Source of the DNA: Candidatus Methanoplasma sp.
GTDB taxonomy: Archaea; Thermoplasmatota; Thermoplasmata; Methanomassiliicoccales; Methanomethylophilaceae
Direction of reading: 5' to 3'
Assembly (NCBI GenBank): GCA_031288985.1
Contig: JAITQH010000094.1
Coordinates: 1 to 15,733, forward strand
Length of the DNA: 15,733 bases
A program made the translations under genes and the position numbers. The notes under the pieces are model-generated. The model was not told where the DNA came from, made no database searches, and saw nothing but the letters and a program-made list of their open reading frames with translations. This document shows positions 5,514-12,823 of this stretch, piece by piece. Position 1 is the first letter of the stretch; each line of letters starts with the position of its first letter.

Positions 5514-8500
5514 TTACCCGGTCTTGGGCGGCCCCGCATCGGGATCTTCGTCGAACTTCAGGCTGAAGAACGCCAGGACCGCGGATGCGGCGAACAGCAC
5601 GAACGTCGGCGCCGTCCATACGTCGGCGGCCTGCACCGTCTTGGTCAGATCCTCCGTGGCGAAGAACAGGATCACCGCAACTATGCCCAGAGCAAGCGAT
5701 ACCAGTCTGATGAGGTATGCGGTCCGGGATTTGTCCTCGGAGGATCCCTTCTCCAAGCGGTTCCTTCCGACAATGAGTATGATCAGCCCCAACGCCACCG
5801 TCAGCACGGCCAATATCATATTCAGGATCGCCATCTTGCCGTCGTCGCTTCCGTTTTCGCCGTCATGGGTCTCGCCTCCTCCTCCTCCGCCTTCGCCTCC
5901 TCCTCCTCCCGACGCGCCCGCCGGCTCGCTGAGCACCTCTATGGTGTGGTTCTTCTGAACATTGGAGAACACGTATCTTCCTGACTCCGGCGACGGGATC
6001 GGGGCGCCGTCCACCAGGACCGCAACGATCGCATAGCCTTCCAGCGCCGAGAACCGGAACACGGCGCTTCCTCCCGGCGCGACGCCGACGGTTCCGTCGG
6101 GCGTTATCGTCGATCCCGCGTCTGCGGTCGCCGTGATCTTAAGGTCGGCGGTCGACACGGCCCTCCATTTCGCGTACAGGACTGTGTCCGCATTCACGGC
6201 GTCTGTCGTGAAGCTCCACCTGTGGCGCAGATCCTTGTCGGAATACCAGCCGACGAAGGTGTAGTCTGGGCGCAGCGGATCGATGGGCGGTGCGATGAAT
6301 GCGCCCTTGGGCACGTGCAGCCTCGGCGCCTCTTTGCCCGCCTCTCCGCTGCTGTACCAATTCGAGCCTCCGTCGTAATTCAGGTCGAAGTCCACGCGGA
6401 ACATGTCCTTCTCCCACTCCGCCGTCAGCGTCTGCTTGACGGACAGTATGCGGTCGCCGGGCTGATGCAGCGGATATTTCCAAGACGGCGTCGGATCCGA
6501 CGGGTTCAGCGGCAGGCTGCCGCGCAGACCCGCGAGTCCGTATTCGGCCTCGTTGGAATGCAGGAACGCCGAACGCGGCAGCGACACGATGTATCCCGAC
6601 GGGGAGCCGGGGAGGCCGGTGGTCGTCATCACGTAGTAGCTGCCGTTGTCGCCGAAGTTCAGGCTTTTGATCACCGCATAGACCTTCGACGGATCGTCGG
6701 GATCGACGATCTCGCTCGGAACGGCGGCGGCCCAATCCGCCGATTCGTCATTGCCTCCGTCGGAGTCGGGTTGGCCTGTGCCTGCGCCGAGGTCTCCGCC
6801 GTCGAATCCGGGGTTGAACTTGGTCCAGTATATCTCGACGGCTCCCGCGTTGGGGAAGACGTCGCGGGCGTAGCCGCGGGCGTCGGTGTTGACGCTTTCC
6901 ACATAGTACGGGCCGGATCCGTCGCGGTAGAGTTCGTCGGAAATGGGCGACGGGATGTACGCCCAGCGCACCGCCTGATGGCCGGGAGATCCTATTCCGC
7001 CGCCGAAGCTCTCCGGCGCCGCCGTGTCGTCCGTGGGATCGGTCGGGGTGCCGTTGTCGCTCCAGTTCTTGAAGATGTTCTTCACGAGAACACCCATCTG
7101 CGTGTTTAGGCCGTTGTTGCCCCAGGCGAACTGGGGGGCGGACGGATTGTCGGGCGTCCCGCTGGGATCCTTCGGAGTGCCGTCGGTGAGGTATCTTCCC
7201 GCGTCCCAGCCTATGTTCCCGTTGTTGTCCAGCGGACCGCGCGGGTCGTCAAGGTTCGGCCCCGTCTGATAGTCGGCGTCGCAGAGAGGCTTCAGATATA
7301 TGTTGCCCGTCTGGGAGCGCTCCTTGATGTTCCCAAGAGAGTTGCCGGTGAGCGCGTTCAACTGAGCTATGACGGCTTGCGAGGCGGGGTTGTTTATGTA
7401 ATTAGCTACGAATATGTTGTTGGTGAGCGTGGGGCATTTCGGGAGATCGTGGACGCTTGTAAGGACCTCTCCCGTGTCGACTCCCACGGCGCCTCCGCCG
7501 CCGACGCTTCCGAGATTGCTGCCGACCGACCCCGCGGCGAGCGCGCCGGTAACCCCGTTGCCGATGAACGTGCAGTGGGTGATCTCCGACTCGGTCATCC
7601 CGAAGTAGGATATTGCGCCGCCGGTGCCGTCCGTCACCCACACCGTGATCGGAATGCCGAGTATCGTGCGGGTCCCGCCGTATTGCGCTCCCGCGACGGT
7701 GTTGCCGTCGAAGGTGCAGTTGACGATGTTGCTGCGAATGGCTGTGGTGATCTGCCTGCCGAGGACGAGTATGGCGCCGCCGTCGTCCTGTGCAAAGTTG
7801 TCCTTGAAATTGGATCGGAGTATGTTGAGTTCTCCGTCCATGCCGAAGTCCGCGCTCACATATATCGCGCCCCCGTCCACGCGGTTGTTTCCGCCGTGCA
7901 CGGTGCTGGTGCCTGTGGCCCGGTTGTTCACGAATATGCTGTCCTCCACGGTCAGCGAGAAATGGCCGGCCTGCAGGTATATCGCCCCTCCGCCCTGGTT
8001 CGCCGCACTGTTGTCTTTGAAGTAGCATTCCCGTATGCTGAACACGGCTTCGTCCGCGGGGGTTCCGCCGGCAAGCGTCATGGCGCGCGCGGTGTTCCCC
8101 TCGAAGGTGCACCTCTCGAACGCGACCTTGGCGGATGCGACCGCAACGTACGCGGCCCGACTGCTGTTGCCTCCGAAATAGCAGTCTGCGATCCTGACCT
8201 CCTTGCCGCCGTTCAGGGCGGTTGTGCCGAAGCCTGTGAACGAACAGCCCTCCACAGCGAACTTGCCGACGCTTCCGAGATCGACGCCGCCGGCCGGCCC
8301 CCTGAGTTCAAGTCCTCTGAGCGACACTGTGCCGGCGCCGTTGTGGATCAGCTGCATGTGCAGCGCCGAAGACGCGGCCATCGGTCCTGCCGAGCCGCCG
8401 TCGATAATGATGTTGTGGTCGTGGTTTATCACGGCATAGACCGGCCCGTTCAACGCCAGATCCGCCGCGAAAGCGGGCGTGAGGCGGAATGCGGAATCGG

Positions 8501-8726
8501 CTGCCGCGTTCTCAATGCCGTAGATAAGATCGGACACGGAATCGATGTCCGCAGGCTCCGGCTCCCCCGACGAGTCGGAGATCCTGTCTTCTCCGCCAAA
8601 CCCTATGACCAACGCCGTCAACAGGATCGCGGCGATCGCGGCGATCGCCAACAGCGGTCTTTGCATTCCTGCGCCCGTCTTACGGCCGCTGAGCGGGGCA
8701 GGCATGATTCTTTGAGATTCAGTCAT
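5514..8726 (-). CDS. Adhesin-like surface protein: beta-helix, InlB/Flg_new repeat, three C-terminal TM spans
   Basis: From ATG 8726 the protein has 1070 residues. GAGGT seven bases upstream is a good Shine-Dalgarno sequence and decides this start over the open frame reaching 8822. Order of parts: a basic N-terminus and hydrophobic signal/anchor (24-43); a right-handed beta-helix (about 110-560) with Pmp-like GGAIY and C-x-F-x-x-N rungs; an end resembling the choice-of-anchor Q pattern (DARGYARDVFPNAGAVEI, to about 632); a linker; a Listeria-Bacteroides repeat (about 775-853, PDYTFVGWYSDKD to LYAKW); a Bacteroidetes-type beta domain; a Gly-rich hinge (about 939-950); and three hydrophobic spans (about 962-985, 1002-1022, 1039-1058). 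It is probably exported and membrane-held, displaying the beta-helix outside for attachment to cells or mucosal polymers. Binding partner unknown; similar proteins occur in gut methanogens. Confidence 0.88.
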   Translation of the reverse strand: MTESQRIMPAPLSGRKTGAGMQRPLLAIAAIAAILLTALVIGFGGEDRISDSSGEPEPADIDSVSDLIYGIENAAADSAFRLTPAFAADLALNGPVYAVINHDHNIIIDGGSAGPMAASSALHMQLIHNGAGTVSLRGLELRGPAGGVDLGSVGKFAVEGCSFTGFGTTALNGGKEVRIADCYFGGNSSRAAYVAVASAKVAFERCTFEGNTARAMTLAGGTPADEAVFSIRECYFKDNSAANQGGGAIYLQAGHFSLTVEDSIFVNNRATGTSTVHGGNNRVDGGAIYVSADFGMDGELNILRSNFKDNFAQDDGGAILVLGRQITTAIRSNIVNCTFDGNTVAGAQYGGTRTILGIPITVWVTDGTGGAISYFGMTESEITHCTFIGNGVTGALAAGSVGSNLGSVGGGGAVGVDTGEVLTSVHDLPKCPTLTNNIFVANYINNPASQAVIAQLNALTGNSLGNIKERSQTGNIYLKPLCDADYQTGPNLDDPRGPLDNNGNIGWDAGRYLTDGTPKDPSGTPDNPSAPQFAWGNNGLNTQMGVLVKNIFKNWSDNGTPTDPTDDTAAPESFGGGIGSPGHQAVRWAYIPSPISDELYRDGSGPYYVESVNTDARGYARDVFPNAGAVEIYWTKFNPGFDGGDLGAGTGQPDSDGGNDESADWAAAVPSEIVDPDDPSKVYAVIKSLNFGDNGSYYVMTTTGLPGSPSGYIVSLPRSAFLHSNEAEYGLAGLRGSLPLNPSDPTPSWKYPLHQPGDRILSVKQTLTAEWEKDMFRVDFDLNYDGGSNWYSSGEAGKEAPRLHVPKGAFIAPPIDPLRPDYTFVGWYSDKDLRHRWSFTTDAVNADTVLYAKWRAVSTADLKITATADAGSTITPDGTVGVAPGGSAVFRFSALEGYAIVAVLVDGAPIPSPESGRYVFSNVQKNHTIEVLSEPAGASGGGGGEGGGGGGETHDGENGSDDGKMAILNMILAVLTVALGLIILIVGRNRLEKGSSEDKSRTAYLIRLVSLALGIVAVILFFATEDLTKTVQAADVWTAPTFVLFAASAVLAFFSLKFDEDPDAGPPKTG
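8625..8649 (-). repeat. 9-bp tandem repeat in the signal-anchor region
   Basis: GATCGCGGC (plus strand) occurs in two full tandem copies and most of a third, encoding the Ala-Ile-Ala run of the hydrophobic N-terminal segment. Copy-number change in units of three codons would lengthen or shorten the membrane segment without shifting the frame. Confidence 0.6.
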
Positions 8727-8846
8727 TTGATCGACCTCGCCTGATGCACGGAAGACGCCATTGGATCTTGCGACAGTCCTATGCGGTAGTTGTATCTGCA
8801 CCGATAGTCGTCCCCCCGTCAAGCGAAGTTGTTTGATTGGTTATGG

Positions 8847-8856
8847 TTTTATATAT
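8847..8856 (-). promoter_or_regulatory. TATA box in the adhesin/DUF2284 divergent region
   Basis: The plus strand reads TTTTATATAT; the minus strand reads ATATATAAAA. On the minus strand it would give a leader of roughly 95-100 bases before the surface-protein start at 8726. The box is near-symmetrical, so it could also fire rightward, although the DUF2284 gene has a closer candidate. Confidence 0.55.
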
Positions 8857-8988
8857 GGTTTCATTTTACAGTCGCTTTTGTGTGCTGAAATGGTGTGTTT
8901 TGTTCAAAACGGCGCGGCGCACAGCGAAACAGCGCCTCCGCTCGAAATGTGCGATCTGCGCGGCGCCGGGAACGGCGTGCGGCCCTGA

Positions 8989-8995
8989 TTATTTA
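8989..8995 (+). promoter_or_regulatory. TATA-like box of the DUF2284 gene
   Basis: TTATTTA is centred 26 bp before ATG 9018, so transcription would start at the start codon itself and give a leaderless message. No Shine-Dalgarno sequence is visible before that ATG, which agrees with this. Confidence 0.45.
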
Positions 8996-9017
8996 CCCGG
9001 AAAGTGCATGCCCTTTC

Positions 9018-9581
9018 ATGATTCTCGGCGCGTGGAAGGAATTCTCTGCCGACTCCGGGTTCGAGGGGTATGACATCCGGGAGACGTCGGTCCCCAAGAC
9101 CGACGAGGAGAGCGTCAGAGCATGCAGAGTGCTGTGCGAACAGAACCTGTGCGGGGAATACGGCACCACATGGGCGTGCCCTCCGGGCGCCGGCCCCGCC
9201 GCCGCGTGCGTCAGAGAGGTCTCGCGCTACACCAAGGCCGCGCTCATAACGAAGAGATATGAAGATATCGACGCGGGCGACGGCGCCCTCACCATGAGGC
9301 TCGGAAAGGAGATGCAGGATGTGTGCCGCAGATTCGCAAACTTCCTGCGGTTGAGAGGCCTCGGGGTCTTCCCGATGGCGGACGTCGGATGCGGGTTCTG
9401 CGGCCTGTGCGCATATCCCGACGGACCGTGCAGATTCCCGGCGCAGCGGGTGGCGTCCATGGGAGGATACGGGATAATGATGGACAAGTTCCTGAAGGGA
9501 AACGGCATTCCCTTCTCGTTTGAGAAGGACGCCGCCACGTTCTACGGCATAATACTGTACGACCCTAGGCCTCCGCGTTGA
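9018..9581 (+). CDS. DUF2284 cysteine-rich predicted metal-binding protein
   Basis: From ATG 9018 the protein has 187 residues. It carries the DUF2284 Cys pattern: C36, C40, C45 and WACPP (C54) in the N-terminal half, then GCGFCGLC (C125, C128, C131) and C138 in the C-terminal half. The spacing suggests one or two iron-sulfur clusters or a metal site, which fits an anaerobe; the family's reaction is not established. The frame remains open upstream to 8895 from a GTG, but that extension is Arg/Ala-rich and unlike the family, and a TATA-like box points to ATG 9018. It lies 43 bp before gatC in the same direction, but gatC has its own TATA-like box in the gap. Confidence 0.85.
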   Translation: MILGAWKEFSADSGFEGYDIRETSVPKTDEESVRACRVLCEQNLCGEYGTTWACPPGAGPAAACVREVSRYTKAALITKRYEDIDAGDGALTMRLGKEMQDVCRRFANFLRLRGLGVFPMADVGCGFCGLCAYPDGPCRFPAQRVASMGGYGIMMDKFLKGNGIPFSFEKDAATFYGIILYDPRPPR

Positions 9582-9583
9582 AT

Positions 9584-9592
9584 AAATATAAA
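9584..9592 (+). promoter_or_regulatory. TATA box of the gatCAB operon
   Basis: AAATATAAA lies just after the DUF2284 stop codon and 33-41 bp upstream of the gatC ATG, predicting a leader of about 10 bases. This would let gatCAB be transcribed independently of DUF2284. Confidence 0.55.
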
Positions 9593-9624
9593 TCCGAATC
9601 ACCCAATCGCACGCCGATCATAAA

Positions 9625-9897
9625 ATGGACAGGGAGATCGTAGCAAGGGTCGCCAAGGCCGCGCACATCGCGCTTACCGACGAGGAACTCGACAGGTACA
9701 GCAAAGACCTTGCCGACATATTGGACTACTTCAGGATCCTTGACGAGGCGCCGGGAGAGGAGGGCGTCGGCGTTAATCCCGTTGATGTCTCCGACGTGCT
9801 GAGGGACGACGAACCCCGCATGGACATCGACCCCTATTCTCTTCTTGAGGGCATGAGCACCTACGACGGATACGTGAGGGGGCCCAGACTCTCATGA
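9625..9897 (+). CDS. gatC: Asp-tRNA(Asn)/Glu-tRNA(Gln) amidotransferase subunit C
   Basis: GatC is the small subunit that wraps around the GatA-GatB interface and stabilises the heterotrimer. At 90 residues it has normal length, with the family pattern VAKAAHIALTDEELDRYSKDLADILDYFRILDE at the N-terminus and LRDDEPRMD near residue 58-66 (bacterial counterpart LREDxP). Its stop overlaps the gatA start as ATGA, so the two are translationally coupled. No Shine-Dalgarno sequence is seen before ATG 9625, consistent with a very short leader on the predicted transcript. Confidence 0.93.
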   Translation: MDREIVARVAKAAHIALTDEELDRYSKDLADILDYFRILDEAPGEEGVGVNPVDVSDVLRDDEPRMDIDPYSLLEGMSTYDGYVRGPRLS

Positions 9898-11204
9898 CCT
9901 CCGACCTTCAAAAGATCAACGACAGATACAGCATGTTCAGCGCATTGGCGCCGCATATCCCGGACGATGCGGAGTTCCTGTTCTCCGCCAAGGACAACCT
10001 GACCTCCGCAGGCATAGAGACGCGCTGCGGATCCAAGATACTCGAGGGCTACCGCCCTGCGTTCGACGCGGCGGCGATCGAAAAAATGAAGAAAAGCGGC
10101 GGAGGGCTTGTCGGAAAGACCAACATGGACGAGTTCGGGTTCGGAACATTCTCCGTGAACTCGGCATACGGGATCCCGAAGAACCCTTTCGACAGGGAGA
10201 GGTCGTGCGGCGGATCGTCCGGCGGGAGCGCCTGCGCCGCCGCCGTTCTGGAAGACCATGTTTCCCTTGGAGTCTCCACCGGAGGGTCCGTCTGCTGCCC
10301 CGCCGCGTTCTGCGGGGTGTACGGCCTCACTCCCACCTACGGCCGCGTTTCGAGATACGGTCTGATAGACTACGGGAACTCTCTGGACAAGATAGGACTC
10401 CTCTCCGCCGACGCCGGACGGCTGAAGAAGCATCTTCCCACGATCTCCGGAAGGGATCCCCGGGATCCGACGTCGTGCGTCCAGCCCGAGCCGGCTCTGT
10501 CCGGAAAGCGGATCGGGTCCGTCGCAGTGCCGAAAGAGGCTTTGGACGGTGCGTCCGCCGACGTGCGCAGAGCATTCAACGAATCATTGGAACGGATAAG
10601 GGGGATGGGCGCGGACGTCGAGACCGTCGACATGCCCGCCCTCCGATACGCCATGCCCGCGTACTACATCATAGCCACCTGCGAGGCCTCCACGAACCTG
10701 GCAAGATACGTCGGCATGAGATACGGGCGGCAGGATGGAGATCTCGCCCTGAAATTCGACGATTACTTCACCTCGTTCAGGACGAAGTACTTCGGCGACG
10801 AGGCCAAGAGAAGGATACTCCTCGGCACTTACACCCGCATGGCCGGGTTCAGGGACAGATATTACGCCAAGGCCCTCAGCGTGAGGCGGCACGTGATCGG
10901 ATCGTACAGGGAGATCCTGAAGAACTATGACGCGGTGGCCACCCCCACCATGCCTTTCGTCTCGCCCAAGTTCGCGGACATAGCGCTGATGGGGCCCGTC
11001 GAATCGTACGCGGCAGACCGCCTTACGATACCTCCGAACCTGGCCGGCACGCCGCATCTGTCTGTCCCGTGCGGATACGACGGGGACGGCATGCCCATCG
11101 GACTCCAGTTGGTCGCAGACCATTGGAACGAAGATGTCTTGATCTCATTCGCGTCCGACTGGGAAGGCATGTTCGACTCCAGAAGAGCGGAGGCGGACAT
11201 ATGA
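9894..11204 (+). CDS. gatA: Asp-tRNA(Asn)/Glu-tRNA(Gln) amidotransferase subunit A
   Basis: GatA is the glutaminase subunit: it releases ammonia from glutamine and channels it to GatB. The 436-residue protein is an amidase-signature enzyme with the full Ser-cisSer-Lys triad: K33 in SAKDN, S108 in GGSSGGS and S132 in STGGS, the two serines being 24 residues apart as in the family. GKTNMDEFGFGT and YGLTPTYGRVSRYGL are also diagnostic. It is shorter than bacterial GatA (about 480), mainly because only about 32 residues precede the catalytic Lys instead of about 78. The gene overlaps gatC and gatB by ATGA at each end, implying one tightly coupled operon. Confidence 0.95.
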   Translation: MTSDLQKINDRYSMFSALAPHIPDDAEFLFSAKDNLTSAGIETRCGSKILEGYRPAFDAAAIEKMKKSGGGLVGKTNMDEFGFGTFSVNSAYGIPKNPFDRERSCGGSSGGSACAAAVLEDHVSLGVSTGGSVCCPAAFCGVYGLTPTYGRVSRYGLIDYGNSLDKIGLLSADAGRLKKHLPTISGRDPRDPTSCVQPEPALSGKRIGSVAVPKEALDGASADVRRAFNESLERIRGMGADVETVDMPALRYAMPAYYIIATCEASTNLARYVGMRYGRQDGDLALKFDDYFTSFRTKYFGDEAKRRILLGTYTRMAGFRDRYYAKALSVRRHVIGSYREILKNYDAVATPTMPFVSPKFADIALMGPVESYAADRLTIPPNLAGTPHLSVPCGYDGDGMPIGLQLVADHWNEDVLISFASDWEGMFDSRRAEADI

Positions 11205-12532
11205 AGATCGGATTGGAGATACACGTCCAGCTTCCCACCCGGTCGAAGATGTTCTGCTCCTGCCCCACAACGGACGCGGAGGCGCCGAACACCCATGTCT
11301 GCCCCACCTGTCTGGGGATGCCGGGATCCAGACCCGCGCTGAACCGGAAGGTCCTGGAGTATGGGATCATGCTCGCAAAGATGCTCAACTGCAAGGTGGC
11401 CGAGACCACTTGGTTCTCCAGGAAGACGTATTTCTATCCCGATATGAGCAAAAGCGTCCAGATCACTCAATACGACAATCCCGTCGGCTCCGAAGGGTTC
11501 TACTCCGTGAAAGGAAAGAAGATCCGGATAACACGCATACAGCTGGAGGAGGATCCGGGCAAGACCAAGAGGGTCGGGGATCTGTCGTCGCTGGTCGATT
11601 ACAACAGATCCGGGATCCCTCTTGCCGAGATAGTGACGGAACCCGACATGTCCACCCCCGCAGAGGCGAGAGAGTTCCTGGGGCTGCTGATCGCCGACAT
11701 ACGGCATACGCTGGATCTCCCCGGAGACGGGGAGAGGAGCATCCGCTGCGACTGCAACATATCCGTGGGGAAGGAAAGGTGCGAGGTCAAGAACGTGACC
11801 GGCCTGAAGAACGTGGAGAGGGCGCTCAGCTTCGAGGTCGTCAGACAAACGAAGGTCCTCAAAGCAGGCGGCAAGGTGGAGAGGGAGACCCGCCGTTTCG
11901 ACGAGGAGCGGGGAGTCACCATATCCGTGCGCAAGAAAGAGTTCGAATCCGATTACGGATTCATTGACGAACCCGACCTAGGCATATTCCGCATAGGAAA
12001 GATGGCCGAGAGCATAAAGATCAGGGAGAGTCCGCAGAACATGGCGCTTCGCCTTGCGGCGCAGTACGGCTTGGAGGAGAAGACGGCGAAGCAGATCGTG
12101 TCCACCTCGGTCGGCCTGGCGGAATTGTTCGAGGATGTCGCGAAGGCGGCGGGAGTCGGGACCGCCGCGTCATGGATCGGCGCGGCCGCCTCATATTGGA
12201 AGACGTTCGAGGACAGTCCCGAGGGAAGGAGCGGCATAGTCGCCATCCTCAGGGATCTGTCGGAAGGAAGGATCAACGACGTCGAAGCGGGGATGCGCCT
12301 GAGATCCTTCATGACGGGGGCAACGGAAGAGAGCGTGAAGGCCGCCTCGGCGGATCTCGACGTTCTGATCGCCGGATACATAGACGCCAACCCTGCGATA
12401 TTGGATGAGATCCGCCGCAACGAAAAGGCATCCAACAGGATCATAGGCCATGTGATGAAGGAGTCCGGCGGAGCATATTCCTCCGCCGACGTTGTGTCCG
12501 CTGTGAAAAGGATCGTCGACGGCCGGTTGTGA
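11201..12532 (+). CDS. gatB: Asp-tRNA(Asn)/Glu-tRNA(Gln) amidotransferase subunit B
   Basis: GatB binds the misacylated tRNA, phosphorylates the Asp or Glu side chain and transfers ammonia to it. The 443-residue protein starts MKIGLEIHVQL at ATG 11201, overlapping the gatA stop; an upstream extension of the frame to 11069 lies inside gatA and is not used. C19, C21, C34 and C37 form the zinc knuckle, followed by LGMPGS. KTYFYPDMSKSVQITQYD and the EEDPGK and DYNRSGIPLAEIV blocks are the kinase/cradle core. The tail (NEKASNRIIGHVMKESGG) is the YqeY-like tRNA-binding domain, so the protein is complete. The segment DYGFIDEPDLG replaces the usual bacterial DYRYFPEPDLPP. Archaea normally use GatDE for Gln-tRNA, so this complex probably serves Asn-tRNA. 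Confidence 0.95.
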   Translation: MKIGLEIHVQLPTRSKMFCSCPTTDAEAPNTHVCPTCLGMPGSRPALNRKVLEYGIMLAKMLNCKVAETTWFSRKTYFYPDMSKSVQITQYDNPVGSEGFYSVKGKKIRITRIQLEEDPGKTKRVGDLSSLVDYNRSGIPLAEIVTEPDMSTPAEAREFLGLLIADIRHTLDLPGDGERSIRCDCNISVGKERCEVKNVTGLKNVERALSFEVVRQTKVLKAGGKVERETRRFDEERGVTISVRKKEFESDYGFIDEPDLGIFRIGKMAESIKIRESPQNMALRLAAQYGLEEKTAKQIVSTSVGLAELFEDVAKAAGVGTAASWIGAAASYWKTFEDSPEGRSGIVAILRDLSEGRINDVEAGMRLRSFMTGATEESVKAASADLDVLIAGYIDANPAILDEIRRNEKASNRIIGHVMKESGGAYSSADVVSAVKRIVDGRL

Positions 12533-12587
12533 TCCGGGATCGGACGCTCATACTCCTGCGCAGGGTGCATGAGTTCAAAATCCCGGA
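12533..12587 (+). other. Long imperfect hairpin directly after gatB
   Basis: TCCGGGAT (12533-12540) pairs perfectly with ATCCCGGA (12580-12587). Inside, CTCAT/ATGAG pair, and the apex is the palindrome CCTGCGCAGG. The outer arm begins on the base after the gatB stop. It could stabilise the message end or be part of a two-step terminator with the next hairpin. Confidence 0.5.
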
Positions 12588-12623
12588 ACAGTCTGAAAGC
12601 GTCAAGAACAAAGGTGTAAGGTT

Positions 12624-12657
12624 TGCCGGTTCGTTTCGGCGGTCGAACCGGCATTTT
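12624..12657 (+). terminator. Candidate terminator of gatCAB
   Basis: TGCCGGTTCG and CGAACCGGCA form a perfect ten-base-pair stem with a ten-base loop, followed by TTTT on the plus strand only, 91 bases after the gatB stop. The T-run is short. Confidence 0.55.
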
Positions 12658-12737
12658 GGTGATCGGACTTTATACGGAGGCAAAGTCCCGGCCGCCGCCG
12701 CAGGCCGAATGTCACAATACCTACACTGCATTGCCTG

Positions 12738-12762
12738 TATATAAATTTAGGCATACCTAAAT
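12738..12762. promoter_or_regulatory. Orphan TATA box with DtxR-like dyad
   Basis: ATTTAGG-CATA-CCTAAAT (12745-12762) is a perfect dyad containing TTAGG-N4-CCTAA, the core spacing of DtxR/IdeR-type iron-regulator operators. It abuts a TATA box that reads TTTATATA on the minus strand (12745-12738). Both neighbouring genes converge on this gap, so no annotated gene lies downstream of it in either direction within about 200 bp of free DNA. Confidence 0.55.
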
Positions 12763-12780
12763 CTTTCATCTCCCGTCGCA

Positions 12781-12800
12781 TCGGCGCATCGGTGCGCCGA
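12781..12800. repeat. Stem-loop downstream of aspS
   Basis: TCGGCGCA and TGCGCCGA form a perfect eight-base-pair stem around TCGG, 23 bp beyond the aspS stop. No T-run follows on the minus strand, so it is only a possible 3' end structure. Confidence 0.45.
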
Positions 12801-12823
12801 AAGATGCACCGCCCGTCTGCGGA

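Noticed and set aside
7377..8744. 455-codon plus-strand frame opposite the surface-protein gene
   Set aside because: A shadow of the minus-strand coding sequence: its Val/Arg/Ala-rich translation mirrors the Gly/Asn/Thr-rich beta-helix codons.
8895..9017. N-terminal extension of the DUF2284 protein from GTG 8895
   Set aside because: The extra 41 residues are Arg/Ala-rich and unlike the family; a TATA-like box 26 bp before ATG 9018 fits the shorter protein.
12533..12600. tRNA-like sequence after gatB (seven-base end stem and a GTTCAAA motif)
   Set aside because: The interior between the end arms is only 39 bases, too short for a cloverleaf, and no D- or anticodon arm can be drawn. It is a hairpin, not a tRNA.
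12603..12768. Short minus-strand frame starting at an ATG after GGGAG, through the DtxR-like dyad
   Set aside because: About 55 residues without any recognisable pattern, and its start lies upstream of the TATA box it would need. Not a supportable gene.
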